A program made the translations under genes and the position numbers. A model generated the notes under the pieces. It ran no database searches and was not told where the DNA came from. It worked only from the letters and a program-made list of their open reading frames with translations. A DNA stretch of 64,000 bases from the NCBI GenBank assembly GCA_949825045.1, contig OX463816.1:12023579-12087578 (forward strand). Reading direction: 5' to 3'. Positions 46,042 to 56,839 of the stretch are shown here, piece by piece (position 1 is the stretch's first letter; each line of letters begins with the position of its first letter). The stretch is from Argyresthia goedartella (Eukaryota > Arthropoda > Insecta > Lepidoptera > Argyresthiidae).

Positions 46042-46906
46042 TTTTTAGGGTCCCATACCCGAAGGGTGCCAAACGGGACCCTATTACTGAGACTATGCTG
46101 TCCGTCTGTCTGTCACCAGGCTGTATCTCATGAACCGTGGTAGCTAGACAGTTGAAATTTTCACAGATGATGTATTTCTGTTGCCGCTACAACAACAAAT
46201 ACTAAAAGACAGAATAAAATAAATATTTAAGGGGGCTCCCATACAACAAACGTGTATTTTTTGCTAATTTTTGATCGATGTGAATAATGGTAGCATAGCA
46301 GATAGCGGCTTAAAATGTTCACAATATATTGAGTATATGATTTATATACTTTAAAAATAAATAATTAAATTAAAATGAAATTAATATTTAAGGGGGGCTC
46401 CCATACAACATACGTTTTTTTTTTGCTCATTATTGCTCGATATTGATAATGGTAGCAGGTAGTAGCTTAAAATGTTCACAATACATTGAGTATATTGTTT
46501 ACTTTAAAAATAAATAATTAAATTAAAATTAAAATGATATTTAAGGGGTGCTCCCATATAACTAAAGTACCATTTGACCATATTGTTTTAAAGTCAAAAC
46601 TTCCTCGTGTTATTACTACAACGGGTTATACTCAAATAGATAATGTGTTTAGCAATATTGAGTTTAATGCTGGCACATACTGTGCTCTCTTTAGTTACCA
46701 TAGCCCTTTATGGATACAATTTCGAATTGAGCAATAGATTTTATCAAAACTACCCAGAAAGTGCAATAAACACAGATAATGTATTACTGTTGTCTCTTTA
46801 ATAATAACTACAGAATATAATAAATATTTAAGTGGGGCTTCCTTACCTACAACAGACATGATTTTCCCCTTCGTGCACGAGTCCGACTCGCACTTGGCCG
46901 GTTTTT
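46042..46906 (+). repeat. 'TAGGG...' hairpin repeat, copy 4, inserted into a LINE
   Basis: It opens with hairpin GGGTCCC ... GGGACCC, continues with 'CTGTCCGTCTGTCTGTCACC', 'GATGTATTTCTGTTGCCGCT' and three 'GGGGCTCCCATA(C/T)AAC' blocks, and ends 'TTCGTGCACGAGTCCGACTC', GCACTTGGCCGG. Both ends abut the two halves of one reverse-strand LINE. The intact LINE at 43420-43460 shows the empty-site order (AAATAG... TTTTACAG AAAAGAGC). About 865 bp long, it has no transposase. Confidence 0.85.
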
Positions 46907-47462
46907 TAAAATAAAAATAGTTTGAATTTCCGCTGCTTTCCTCTACAACAAGATACCATAGGACATGACACTATGAAAGTAACTAAAATATACTAGCCTA
47001 GATGTAGCCACATCCCTGTTTTGTCTGATAGTCCTAACAGTGTAAGCTGCAGAACTTAATTTATAGGTTAATTTATCTATGTGGGGTCCCCACTGCAATT
47101 TGCTTTCAATAGTTATTCCAAGAAACTTCGTATCATTTACTACTTCTAACATGTTGCTGTCAACACTAAACTGGTCTCAACTTGCCTGACATTTGGAAGT
47201 GAGAATTTGATACCCTTGGTTTTACCAGTGTTTAACAATAAATTATTAACTGTCAACCAATTCAAGGTTCAAGACAATACAATACATCATTAACATCATC
47301 AAAATCTGCTTTTGGTCTTTAAATTTTTGAAGACCAGTGAAGTATCATCAGCATACAACACTATGTCAGTCAATTTGTCCACCATGAAAGGCGGATGGTT
47401 AATATATACCAGGAATATGAAAGGGCCTAATATGGAACCTTGTGGAACGCCAATTTTTACAC
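46907..47462 (-). pseudogene. LINE family 2 reverse transcriptase relic (-)
   Basis: The minus strand reads [46 protein letters not shown] and then MLEVVNDTKFLGITIESKLQ, GPHIDKL and TSRLVYFSYFHSVMSYGILL. The catalytic YADD is intact in this copy, but frameshifts separate the two blocks and the 5' half is missing. It continues into 45420-46041 across the inserted repeat. Confidence 0.8.
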
Positions 47463-47900
47463 CTTATATAATAATAATATAATATAATAATACCTTGGAC
47501 ACTATTTACACACGTTGATGTAGCCCCAAACTAGGATTCCCTGTATCTTGGGTATACCTCGCGCCATGAATTAAGAGCGCTGGGTGACGTTGGCGGGAAA
47601 TCCAGCTCATATGTACAGGTATTGAAAAGTGCCTATTGCAAATTCAAGGCTACCGCTCATAACGTGTGGCGCGACGTTTTGAATTACTGCAAATTCAAGG
47701 CTACCGCTCATAACGTGTGGCGCGACGTTTTGAATTACTGCAAATTCAAGGCTACCGCTCATAACGTGTGGCGCGACGTTTTGAATTACTGCAAATTCAA
47801 GGCTACCGCTCATAACGTGTGGCGCGACGTTTTGAATAAATAAATAAAAAATAAACATATACTAGACAACGATACACATACTTACATACAGGTTTACAGG
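47463..47900 (-). repeat. SINE body (-) split by a tandem-repeat insertion
   Basis: The reverse complement matches the SINE body at 59400-59495: 'GTATGTGTATCGTTGTCTAG', then 'ACCCAAGATACAGG', 'AATCCTAGTTTGGGGCTA' and 'GTGTCCAAGGTATTATTAT'. In the 59.4-kb copy CTAGTA runs directly into CCCAAG. Here about 310 bp (roughly 47549-47858), carrying a 51-bp tandem repeat, separate the halves, with TA at both edges. Confidence 0.7.
47637..47838. repeat. Tandem array, four copies of a 51-bp unit
   Basis: The unit reads GCAAATTCAAGGCTACCGCT, CATAACGTGTGGCGCGACGT, TTTGAATTACT and repeats four times without change. Because 51 is a multiple of 3, frames stay open on both strands, which explains the repetitive apparent peptides. 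Upstream 'GAGCGCTGGGTGACGTTGGC' also belongs to the insertion. Confidence 0.95.
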
Positions 47901-48403
47901 TTAAGTCGACCTACCCCAAACCTAACCATTTTTTTTAGAAAAATTGCCGATTTTTTGCCATTAAATATGATATTTTTAAATTGGTGCGCCTTATTATTAT
48001 TATTATTTATTTTTAACATGCAGTTTAAGATGCTCTTTGAACTTGGTAACCAAAATCCTACGTAAGTTAACTAAATACGTTGTTCTGGACGATTGAAAGT
48101 TCAAAAGGTTAGTAAAAAAATTGTCAATTTACCTTTCTTTAAGGAATATCTAAAAAAAAATGTATAGCAGACGTTTGGCAGATGTGTTTAAAATATCTAC
48201 GTTTCATCAGCTATCCAACAAGGTTTGTATAACACTCTAGGGTCTTATTTATCTCGTAGGAAAAAACTTAGTTTCATAGGCGATAGTGGACGTAAAATAA
48301 TTACGCTTATTGAGCCTAATTTATTCTTTGGCCCTAGAAAGTAAAGCAAAACAATAGGTAAGTTTGTACAAAATAACATTTATTTTTTCCTAGATTAAAG
48401 TTC

Positions 48404-49425
48404 GTGTTCAACATGTCCTCCTCTGTTTTGTACACATTTACACTCACTCGCGTCGACTCGATCCGAGATCTGGGTGTCATACTGGATAGTAAACTAACCT
48501 TTCAAAAGCACATTGAAAGCATCGTGGGTCGCGCATTTCGGAATCTTGGATTTGTCATTCGTATCTGCAAACCTTTCAGCGATCTGGGATGCATAAAGCT
48601 GATCTATTATGCCTATTTCAGGAGTATTTTAGAATACGCGTCGTGTATTTGGTCCCCGAACTACATTACCTACATCCAGCGAATTGAACGTATTCAATAC
48701 AAATTCCTGAAACACCTGAACTTCAGATCCCGTATCCAGGACCGTTCGTACGAGGAGTCCTGTCACCGGCATCAATTCATTACTCTCGAAGATCGTAGAG
48801 TATTACTAGACATGATGGTACTCCACGATATTCTATCTGGCCGCCTCGATTCTCCCCCATTACTATCTGAACTATCTTTTTGCGTCCCAAAGTGCCGCAC
48901 TCGCCATACATCCAATAGATTATTCTCCGTCCCTCTAGCACATACTAATTATGCCCAAAATTCTACCATAGCTCGCCTCGCCTCTGAATATAATAAACTA
49001 TTTAGTGATTTGGATCCATTTTCATCCTCCAAAGCCAAGTTCCGTCATGACATTATAAATGTCTTGATAGACGTCGAGGGTAACAAGTGAATCAACACAC
49101 ACATACACACCCTTACATAAATACACTCACACACACACACACACACCCTTACACAAACAATACAGTTACACTCCTCACATATCCCCTTATTATCATCCTG
49201 TACATGTATAAAATTTCTAATTTCCTAAAACTGAATGTCTATATGTATACTGCTAAGATAACCGCTAAGTTTTTTTCTTCTTCTACTTGTTTATTGTACC
49301 TTCTGTGGATATCTGTTACCGGCTTAATTTTTTGTATTTACCTACTGTAACTAATTTATAATATATACGCTGTTGATGTCCCAAATATAATAAATAAAAA
49401 TAAATAAATAAATAAATAAATTTTC
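48404..49425 (+). pseudogene. LINE reverse transcriptase C-terminus with 3' UTR, family 3
   Basis: An uninterrupted 228-codon frame (48404-49090) reads SIRDLGVILDSKLTFQKHIE, then AFRNLGFVIR, YYAYFRSILEYASCIWSP and ERIQYKFLKHLNFR. These are the post-catalytic 'thumb' region of non-LTR reverse transcriptases (Jockey-like by motif). The polymerase motifs upstream are missing, so it is 5'-truncated, as usual for LINE insertions. A CA-rich 3' UTR and a terminal (AAAT)n at 49388-49422 follow. The long intact frame suggests a fairly recent insertion. Confidence 0.8.
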
Positions 49426-49464
49426 GCATTCTTCTGCGAAGCCCAGTTTTTACTACAACAGTAG

Positions 49465-50260
49465 TCAATGTTCTTCTAATTTCGTTCGTTTGCCGCGTTG
49501 ATTATCCTGACTTTCAATTCTTCGACAGACGCAATTGGATTGGGCTCGCTGTAGACGAGAATATTCATGTGCCCCCACACATAAAAATCCATGGGGGTTA
49601 AGTCCGGACTTCTGGTGGCCAGGGTAAAGGCCCACCTCGTCATATCCATTTATGGGGATAATTTGTGTCCAGCCATTCTCTGACACTTCTTCGGAAATGT
49701 GCAGGGCAGCCATCATGCTGGAACCACAAGTCCCTGATTAGTTTCAGTGGCAAATTATCCATCAAATCGTTGAGGTCTCCTCTCAGGAAGTTTCATAGTT
49801 CTCCCCATTTAAATTATCGGGTAGAAAGTAAGGTCCAGTCAAATAGTTGGAAATAATTCCCATCCACACGTTTACGCTAAATCTTCGTTGGGAAGCCTTT
49901 TAACCCTCTTCTTTTTCGGATTTCTTAGTTCTTTTTGGGCCCAGTAATGAGCGTTGTGGTAATTGGTAATCCCATCTTTATCGAATTTGGACTCATCTGT
50001 CCACAAGATATTTCTTAGGAATGTCGGGTCTTCCAAATCCGCATTGAGCATGAATCTGCAGAAATCTAATCTTCTCGCGGGGTCTCCTTCTTCAATAGCA
50101 TGTACTGGCGATTGGATAAATATCTGGATTCTGAAGTTAAGGAAATGCTCTATTCCTAGTTTCAAGCATATTTCCTGCAGAATATTCTGGTGTACTATCC
50201 TATCTTTGTTGATATGAATGGTTTTGAAGCAAAAAATATGATTGATGAACAAATAAATGA
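49465..50260 (-). pseudogene. Decayed mariner-like (Tc1/mariner) transposase
   Basis: On the minus strand, HAIEEGDPARRLDFCRFMLN leads to LRNILWTDESKFDKDG (first catalytic-type D in WTDESKF). After broken frames come LWFQHDGCPAHFRRSVREWL (second D) and, after a stop and a one-base shift, SPDLTPMDFYVWGHMNI (third D). About 36 residues separate the last two aspartates, near the DD34D-DD37D range. Several stops make it inactive. The element ends roughly 350 bp upstream of the SPATA20 coding region. Confidence 0.8.
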
Positions 50261-50621
50261 ATTACACTAGTTTACAACAAAAAAACCTGAAAATGAAAAA
50301 AGCATGAAACTTTTGTACCTATAATAAGTCACCCTTAAAAACATATTGAAGTCAACAAACATTTAGGGAGTCAATTTAAAAAAAATATTTGCGCTGAGTT
50401 GCGGTGTATAAGACATGTCATACATAGGTTTTGTTTGTTACATAGTCTATGATCGACATTTCATGGTTTGGTTAGTGGCCGAAAAATAATAGGTACCACT
50501 TTTAGCGATTGGGTTGTCACCCCTCATTCTCATCCACTTTGTGATTAACAAATTACAGAAGTTATATTTGTTTACCTATTTGTTTGAATCCTCATTTGAG
50601 AAAAATCTGTCATTGTTACAG
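50261..50621 (+). promoter_or_regulatory. SPATA20 5' flank with possible splice acceptor
   Basis: The 360 bp between the mariner relic and the SPATA20 frame must contain the promoter or an upstream intron end. TTACAG at 50616-50621 after a modest pyrimidine stretch could be a 3' splice site. No TATA box is convincing. Confidence 0.3.
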
Positions 50622-50700
50622 ATTGACAACAACTTCATTGGGGCACAACAATTTGGCAAAACCACAACTGAAAAGAAGCTTCAGTGATAACATCATCAAG

Positions 50701-52253
50701 ATGTCTACTCCCAGCAGTGAAACCAATCAAACTGAGAAACCAAAACACACCAACTCTCTCATCAGTGCAAAATCACCATATCTTCTTCAACATGCACATA
50801 ACCCAGTAGATTGGTACCCATGGGGCCAAGAGGCCATTGACAAAGCAAAGCGTGAAAATAAACTGATATTTTTATCCATCGGTTACTCCACTTGCCATTG
50901 GTGCCATGTCATGGAGAAAGAGTCCTTTGAAAATGAAGACATAGCCAAAGTTATGAATGAACACTTTGTCAATATAAAAGTGGACCGGGAAGAGCGTCCA
51001 GATATTGATAGAGTTTACATGCTCTTTGTGATGGCCACAACAGGAGGTGGTGGCTGGCCCATGTCCATCTTCCTCACCCCCGACTTGCAACCAGTGACCG
51101 GAGGCACATACTTTCCCCCAGAAGACAAATGGGGTCGTACTGGCTTCAAAACTATTCTGCTCTCATTGGCATCTAAGTGGAAAAATAACAAACAGCAGTT
51201 CCTAGATGCAGGAGATAACATTATAGCTGCTTTACAAAAAATCTCCCTTCTTGACACTGAGAGTAGTGCAGATGTACCATGCGAAGCTGTCTGGAATAGG
51301 TGCATGAAAAGATATGCTGATATTTATGAATCAGATTTTGGCGGGTTTGGCCTCGCTCCGAAATTTCCGCAAGCTGCAATATTTAACTTCCTGTTCCACT
51401 TTTACGCTCGCGACAAAACTCACCCGGATGGAGCGAAATGTCTCGAAATGTGTCTTCACACGCTCACCAAGATAGCTAAGGGCGGTATACACGATCATAT
51501 TTCCAGTGGATTCGCGCGGTACTCAGTCGACAATGACTGGCATGTGCCTCACTTTGAAAAGATGCTTTACGATCAAGCCCAGTTGACTGTAGCTTACACA
51601 GATGCGTACCTTGCTACCAAAGATGAGTTCTACGCAGATACCGCTAGAGATATAATAAAATACGTGAACAGAGATCTGAGACATGAATCTGGAGGATATT
51701 ACAGTGCAGAGGACGCAGACTCGTATCCGACATTTGGTGCTGCAGATAAGAAAGAAGGAGCTTTTTGCGTTTGGGAGTATTATGAGATCAAAGCTCTGCT
51801 GGATGGAAAATCCATTAAATCCACACCTTACTTGAAAATTTTCTGTCACTACTTCAATGTAGAAAAAGAAGGAAACATTTCTCCGGAAAGTGACCCTCAT
51901 AAGGAGTTAACAAACAAGAATGTCTTGATTGTTTATGGAAGCAAGGAGGAGTCAGCTCAAAAGTTCGATCTCTCGTTGGAAGAATTCAACAAAGTGATTG
52001 GCGAATGTGTAGAGATCTTGTTCCAAGCGCGTCAGCTAAGACCGCGTCCTCACCTCGACTCGAAAATGCTTTGCTCGTGGAATGGACTTATGATCGCGGG
52101 TTTAGCTCAAGCTGGACAGGCTTTAGGCGAGAAGGATTTTGTCGATGACGCGATCAAAGCTGCGAACTTCATAAAGGAGCACTTGTATGTCGCAACTACA
52201 GGCTCCCTGCTTCATTCCTGCTACAGAGGTGAAGACGGCTCGGTCATTCAAAC
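50701..52253 (+). CDS. SPATA20: SPATA20-like thioredoxin-domain protein, exon 1
   Basis: This long exon encodes residues 1-517 of an inferred 746-residue protein (human SPATA20 is about 786). The N-terminal DUF255/thioredoxin-like domain shows [20 protein letters not shown], the redox-type C65-H-W-C68 in [25 protein letters not shown] and [30 protein letters not shown] sequence follows (here [17 protein letters not shown]), then [12 protein letters not shown] and [16 protein letters not shown], typical of the alpha/alpha-barrel part of the family. The exon ends at GTAAGT (52254). The ATG at 50701 is the first in frame. The frame is open further 5' to a candidate acceptor at 50621, allowing an extension with a K/R-rich LKRSFSDN stretch, possibly a mitochondrial presequence. 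The biochemical function of this family is poorly defined; mammalian SPATA20 is testis-enriched. Confidence 0.95.
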
Positions 52254-52360
52254 GTAAGTGCTCACTGCTACTGTTCTACCATAAAAGTATTTTATAGTTA
52301 TAGTCATGTTACATTTCAGATCATATTTCCATCCCATAACCAAGAATCTTTCCTTCTCAG

Positions 52361-52566
52361 TGAGACACCAATCCAGGGCTTCCTCGACGACTACGCGTTC
52401 CTGATCAAAGGTCTCCTGGACCTGTACGAGGCGTCCCTCGACCTGGGCTGGTTGACCTGGGCCCGGGAGCTGCAGGCCAAGCAGAACCAGCTGTTCTGGG
52501 ACTCCAGTAGTGGAGGCTTTTTCACCGCCGCTGACGATGATAATGTGGTGCTGAGGTTGAAAGGAG
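52361..52566 (+). CDS. SPATA20: SPATA20-like protein, exon 2
   Basis: TTCTCAG precedes 52361 and GTATGT follows 52566. The split codon AC|T joins exon 1 as IQTETPIQGFLDDYAFLIKG, then LLDLYEASLDLGWL and NQLFWDSSSGGFF, matching the human WGFLEDYAFVVRGLLDLYEA and DRLFWDSQGGGYF. It lies in the C-terminal helical barrel. Codon use is much richer in G/C third positions than in most of exon 1. Confidence 0.93.
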
Positions 52567-53228
52567 GTATGTTGGGGCAATGCCGTTTTACAAAGCAGTT
52601 TATTTTGCCTTTTTTTTTCGATCGTAATCTCCAGCTCTTGAACGGGACCACGCAGACAAATAACAGGAACTATGCATTCAACGTATCGACGAGGAGATTT
52701 CTCTGAGGCGAGAAGTCTGCTCCGCCACCTATTATGCCCGTGGCAGTCATGAACAATAGTGTATCAGGAGACCGCGAGGTTGTCGGCCGCCATTTGGTCG
52801 CTTCGCAGCAGTGTTTGCACCAGGTGAAACCTCTGTAATGTCTCTTTCAAGGCAAAATATAGCTATAATTTCATTTGTATGTATCGATGAAAGAAAACAT
52901 AGAAGAGTTTGGGTGAAGCCATGGCTAAAAGAACTCGCTCAGAGAACACACGCACAGTCGCAACAAGTGGGATGCTCGGATATGTCTGCTCCTTGTCCGA
53001 TCCGTTCGATTTGAGCATGGGCAGCAGGCAGGCATGCCTGTGCCTGTTCTTGCCATACATTGGCAGTTGTGCCCGCCAGGCACAAATGTCAGGCAGACCT
53101 GTCGGGCAAATCCGTGCATTTTGTCTAGCTATTACATGAGGAGACTTAATGGAAGGTTTCCTTAACCGGCTGTTGATGATTACGAAAACTTCCCCACGTT
53201 TTCATAATGTTATCATGACACCTTTCAG

Positions 53229-53449
53229 ATTCCGACGGCGCCGAGCCTTCAGGCAACAGCGTATCCTGCCACAACCTGCTCCGACTCGCCAGTTACGCCG
53301 ACAAGAGCGCCGCGCCCGAAGGCGGTGACCAGGAAAGGGAAATGGCCAAGCAGACACTGACTACCTTCGGGAAGAGACTGACGGAGTCTCCCTCAGCGCT
53401 GCCGGAGATGATGTCCGCGCTGATGTTCTACACCGACTCCCCTACCCAG
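53229..53449 (+). CDS. SPATA20: SPATA20-like protein, exon 3
   Basis: CCTTTCAG precedes 53229; the split codon G|AT gives LKGDSDGAEPSGNSVSCHNL, aligned with human KDDQDGAEPSANSVSAHNLL. It ends ESPSALPEMMSALMFYTDSP-TQ with donor GTACAG at 53450. Residues correspond to the conserved DGAEPSxNS motif and following helices. A partial second copy of its 3' half lies downstream at 53517-53604. Confidence 0.93.
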
Positions 53450-53516
53450 GTACAGGCCCCGCCAGGTTTTTTCGCGTTTAAGCGAGCTGTCACCTCTCTC
53501 TCTCTCTCATCCCGGC

Positions 53517-53604
53517 TAAGCAGACACTGAGCAGCTTCGGGAAGAGACTGACAGAGTCTCCCTCTGCGCTGCCGGATATGATGTCTGCGCTGATGTTCTA
53601 CACC
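53517..53604 (+). pseudogene. Partial duplicate of SPATA20 exon 3 in intron 3
   Basis: From AAGCAGACACTGA to CTGATGTTCTACACC this is a ~90% copy of about 88 bp of exon 3. It is preceded by a CT-rich tract (CACCTCTCTCTCTCTCTC) and CTAAG, which could act as a weak splice acceptor. Differences are mostly third-position (ACG/ACA, TCA/TCT, TCC/TCT) plus TT to SS and E to D. The frame stays open and would end about ten codons after the copy (KSLNFLIDK, stop). It may be a dead duplicate, an alternative terminal exon, or a misassembled allele. Confidence 0.85.
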
Positions 53605-54262
53605 AAATCTTTAAATTTTTTGATCGATAAATAAATAAATCAGTCAATCAGCGTCAATTTAAAACATTGTTTAAAAAAGTATTTAGACATCTATTACACG
53701 AAATATTTCAATGAGTTTCTTAAAATAAGCTTCAATTTCATAAAATAAAATAATAAATACCTCGTTACGCTCGGGATTCAACTCTGGAATCCTTCGCTGC
53801 ACTCTGGATTCAAAAAACACTCTTGACCTAAAAGTTGTTTTACTCCCTTGGTAAACAATCTACTATTATTTACTTGCCCGTAAAGCTTTATTATTTTTAA
53901 CCTTCAAAGTACTCACGTCACTCGTGCGGAAAAATATCTCGTGCGAAGAAATATAAGAACCCTTGCCAGCTCCCTGCCTGCCACGCAAATGGAGTATTGA
54001 GTAGATGACTTACGACCAACTTCTGGAAGATCGATCAAATGCACAGACTGTTAATCTCATGTTAAACGTATTTCAGCCACTCACGTGAATTCACGTGCCG
54101 CTAGAATTAATCTTTGTTTAACGGCCTGTTACATTTGACCACTATTTAGGAAACTGGGGGTAGGTGTGCCTCTGCCGCCCCTCTTAGAAAGTGGAAAAGT
54201 GGCTGTTGGCTGTTGTAAGAAGATGAACCGTGTGTGTTGAAGCTTCTGTTTCGCGTGGCCAG

Positions 54263-54383
54263 GTGCTGATCGCGGGCGGGCGCAGCGACCCGCGCACCCT
54301 GGAGCTGGTGCGGGCGGTGCGCGCGCGCCTGCTGCCGGGCCGGGTGCTCGCGCTGGCGGAGCCCGACGTGGACGCGCCGGCCG
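54263..54383 (+). CDS. SPATA20: SPATA20-like protein, exon 4
   Basis: GTGGCCAG precedes 54263 and GTATGT follows 54383. The 121 nt encode VLIAGGRSDPRTLELVRAVR and then LPGRVLALAEPDVDAPA, equivalent to human IVICGDRQAKDTKALVQCVH and PNKVLILADGDP. All 40 complete codons end in G or C, a striking contrast with the AT-rich introns and with exon 1. The acceptor's pyrimidine tract is weak. Confidence 0.9.
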
Positions 54384-55968
54384 GTATGTGCGAAATATGT
54401 ACGTGCTGTGGGTGTCACGCACGCCGCTCAACGCACCTTATGACGCAGGCTCGTTCAAATCTGGCGCGAACTCAGATGTGGTCCAGTGGCTTAAACTTTA
54501 CAAGCGCGCAATTTGTGAGGTGTCCAAAAAGTTACCAATCACACTAATTACAAATTCATTTATAATTGTTGTGATTCGTCACTAAGTTAACCTTACAAAT
54601 GGGAATCATGTATTAATTTTATTTTTGCTTTCATTTTCACGTATATAATGTCGAATAGACCACGAGCCTACAAAGCATTACTATAATTGAATGCCAAAAA
54701 TCGCGGGTTCAAACCAGGGGAGGACCCTACCTTGCCTACCAATTGAATTTTAGATACCTAGACGGTGGCGTCATCTACAAAAGTGTTCCGAAGCTATCTC
54801 AGTTTTATCTTATCTTCAACAGATGGCACTTTAATCAATCATATTTGGAAAAGTAGAGGTTTTATAGTTATCTGAAAACAATTTGGTTTGATTTTTTTTT
54901 ATCTATAAAGTGGTTATTTTCGAGAATACAAATAGTTAAATTTCAAAAACAATAATGATTGTCTTAAATTTTTGAGCAAAGAATACTGATTCTTGGCTTT
55001 CCTTATAGTGGCAACATCGGCGCGTGGACCGGACGTGTGTCATTCACAAAATGGCGACTTGCATTTCACTTTTTGTAGCAAATAATACTTTGTTAAAGCT
55101 ACATACAATACAACTAAACTTAAATTACTAATCTTATATTTTGTGTGTAAACAAAGAATGACATTACAAGTAGGGGCACGTAAATTGAACGCTGAGCGAA
55201 ATGTAGAGGGGATAGCTGCGCATGAGTACAGTCGCGCGCGCAATACAATTATTACTTTATAAATAGTTAAGTTTAGTGTTCGGAGTGTTCCATAGATTTT
55301 AACCGGGTGTTTTACTTTTCAAGATTAGCCTTTTTTAAATCAATAAATGAAAAAAACGACTTCCATTCAAAGTTGATCATGTCATGTGACAGAGTGATTA
55401 AGTATATGGGGAGTAGTAAAAATTAACCTTTATTATAAACGAATTCGACAATTTTTATTTTAGATATAAAACACAAGTTTTCTGAACAAGATAACAACAT
55501 TTATGCACATTTTTCGATGCTGCCCATCCTTAGTCTGAAACAGATAATAGTGTCACGCCTTCCATTAAATCAGCCTTTAGAACGCGACTGTAAGTCAGAA
55601 GTGCGCGGAGCGCCGTATCAGTACGGGGGACGGAGTACGACTAGAGAGCCAAACGGCGCTATGCACGCGCACCCTTCGTCCCTCTATCCCCTCTGAGACA
55701 CCTATTTTTAAATTCTGCGCAATAACGGTCAGCGTTCAACTTGTACTGAGTTTACAAAGAAATATAAGATAAGTCATTCAAGTTTGGTACATTCATGAAC
55801 CTAAAAACAAAATCCATATACACAGAGTTTAGTACCGGAACTGAAATGCAGATGTCGCTAGCATTAAAAAGTGGTTGCACTTTTTTCACGCAAGAGGGCC
55901 CTCTTTTTCTGGATGTATTACCTTTATCTTTGGTTCAAACTGACAGTAGACCAACAGCTGAAACGACG
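54384..55968 (+). other. SPATA20 intron 4, proximal part
   Basis: No exon is visible. Weak inverted similarity exists between about 55187-55215 (TTGAACGCTGA ... GAGGGGATAG) and the reverse strand of 55680-55740, suggesting an old terminal-inverted-repeat element of roughly 550 bp. Confidence 0.35.
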
Positions 55969-56055
55969 TAAGGGACAGACGAGAGCTATGCGTCCATCTC
56001 CTTCTCCTTTATTCGCAACAGGGAAACGGAGACGGACGTATAGCTCTGTCCCTTA
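55969..56055. repeat. Hairpin repeat in SPATA20 intron 4
   Basis: TAAGGGACAGA and AGCTATGCGTCCATCTCC on the left pair with GGAGACGGACGTATAGCT and CTGTCCCTTA on the right, interrupted by a 4-nt insertion in the left arm. The 87-bp foldback is probably the end of a MITE. Confidence 0.6.
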
Positions 56056-56469
56056 CTCAAACAAATATTGCCATTGCAACAAAAAAACTTTGATGCTGGA
56101 CAGCCGTCAAAGGTGCATAGTTATAAGGGCAACGTTTTTATTGTTACTAAGTAAATTTACCAATTTTGATGTAATAGCAATAAAGCATTGTTGAAATTAC
56201 AATGCTAACATTGTTCGTGTCACTATATGATTTCTTGTCCTTTTGTTCCCATGACAAATGCCTTTAGCTATCATATCAAAGGTATGTTGTCCGGTTGATA
56301 AGGGGTTTTGCTAAAAAGACAAAGATTTACTGTCCGTGGATCTAACATAGTTTTGTTGAATTAGCTATCTTACTTTGTGCTTTTATCAATTCACCGTTGC
56401 TTCTCCGACAAAGTTACTTTTCTCGTATATATTTTGCAGCTCTAGCAAAGTAATATGGCTCCTAAAATA

Positions 56470-56631
56470 TTATATACTCCCCGAAGCTTCTGACTATTAT
56501 TCCAGGAGTATGCGTACCCTGAACTATGTTCATTGTACACCATACATCTGTATGGTGCATACACAGAGTAATCCGGTCAAGGTACGTATACCCGTAACAA
56601 TATATAGGCAGAAGCTTCGAGGAATATATAT
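56470..56631. mobile_element. 162-bp foldback MITE
   Basis: The outer arms TATATACTCC-CCGAAGCTTCTG and CAGAAGCTTCG-AGGAATATATA, the middle blocks GTATGCGTACC / GGTACGTATAC, and the central CACCATACATCTGTATGGTG (56538-56557) make the whole element an imperfect hairpin. It has no coding capacity. A palindromic MITE fits best; a miRNA-like precursor is less likely given its length and outer AT ends. Confidence 0.7.
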
Positions 56632-56839
56632 TTTTTTCAGTGCACCATTTACAAAGTGAAGGGATTGAAATCTGCAATGTAGTACATTGCTTGGGTAGCA
56701 CAAGATACGATAAGAGGATAGAGGTATTTGAGAATCCTAAAAGAAAATAAGAAAATATTTATATCAAAAGTATGTCATAATCTCTACTTTACTTATTTAT
56801 TTCTATGGCATTAGTAAACAGTTCATACCAAACTACAAG

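Noticed and set aside
47622..47843. Repetitive peptide gene (KFKATAHNVWRDVLNYC repeats)
   Set aside because: The frame results from a 51-bp tandem repeat inside a transposable-element insertion and is open on both strands.
52863..53139. Overlapping frames in SPATA20 intron 2 as additional exons
   Set aside because: They do not align with the conserved SPATA20 sequence, which is continuous from exon 2 to exon 3 (LKG-DSDGAEPS).
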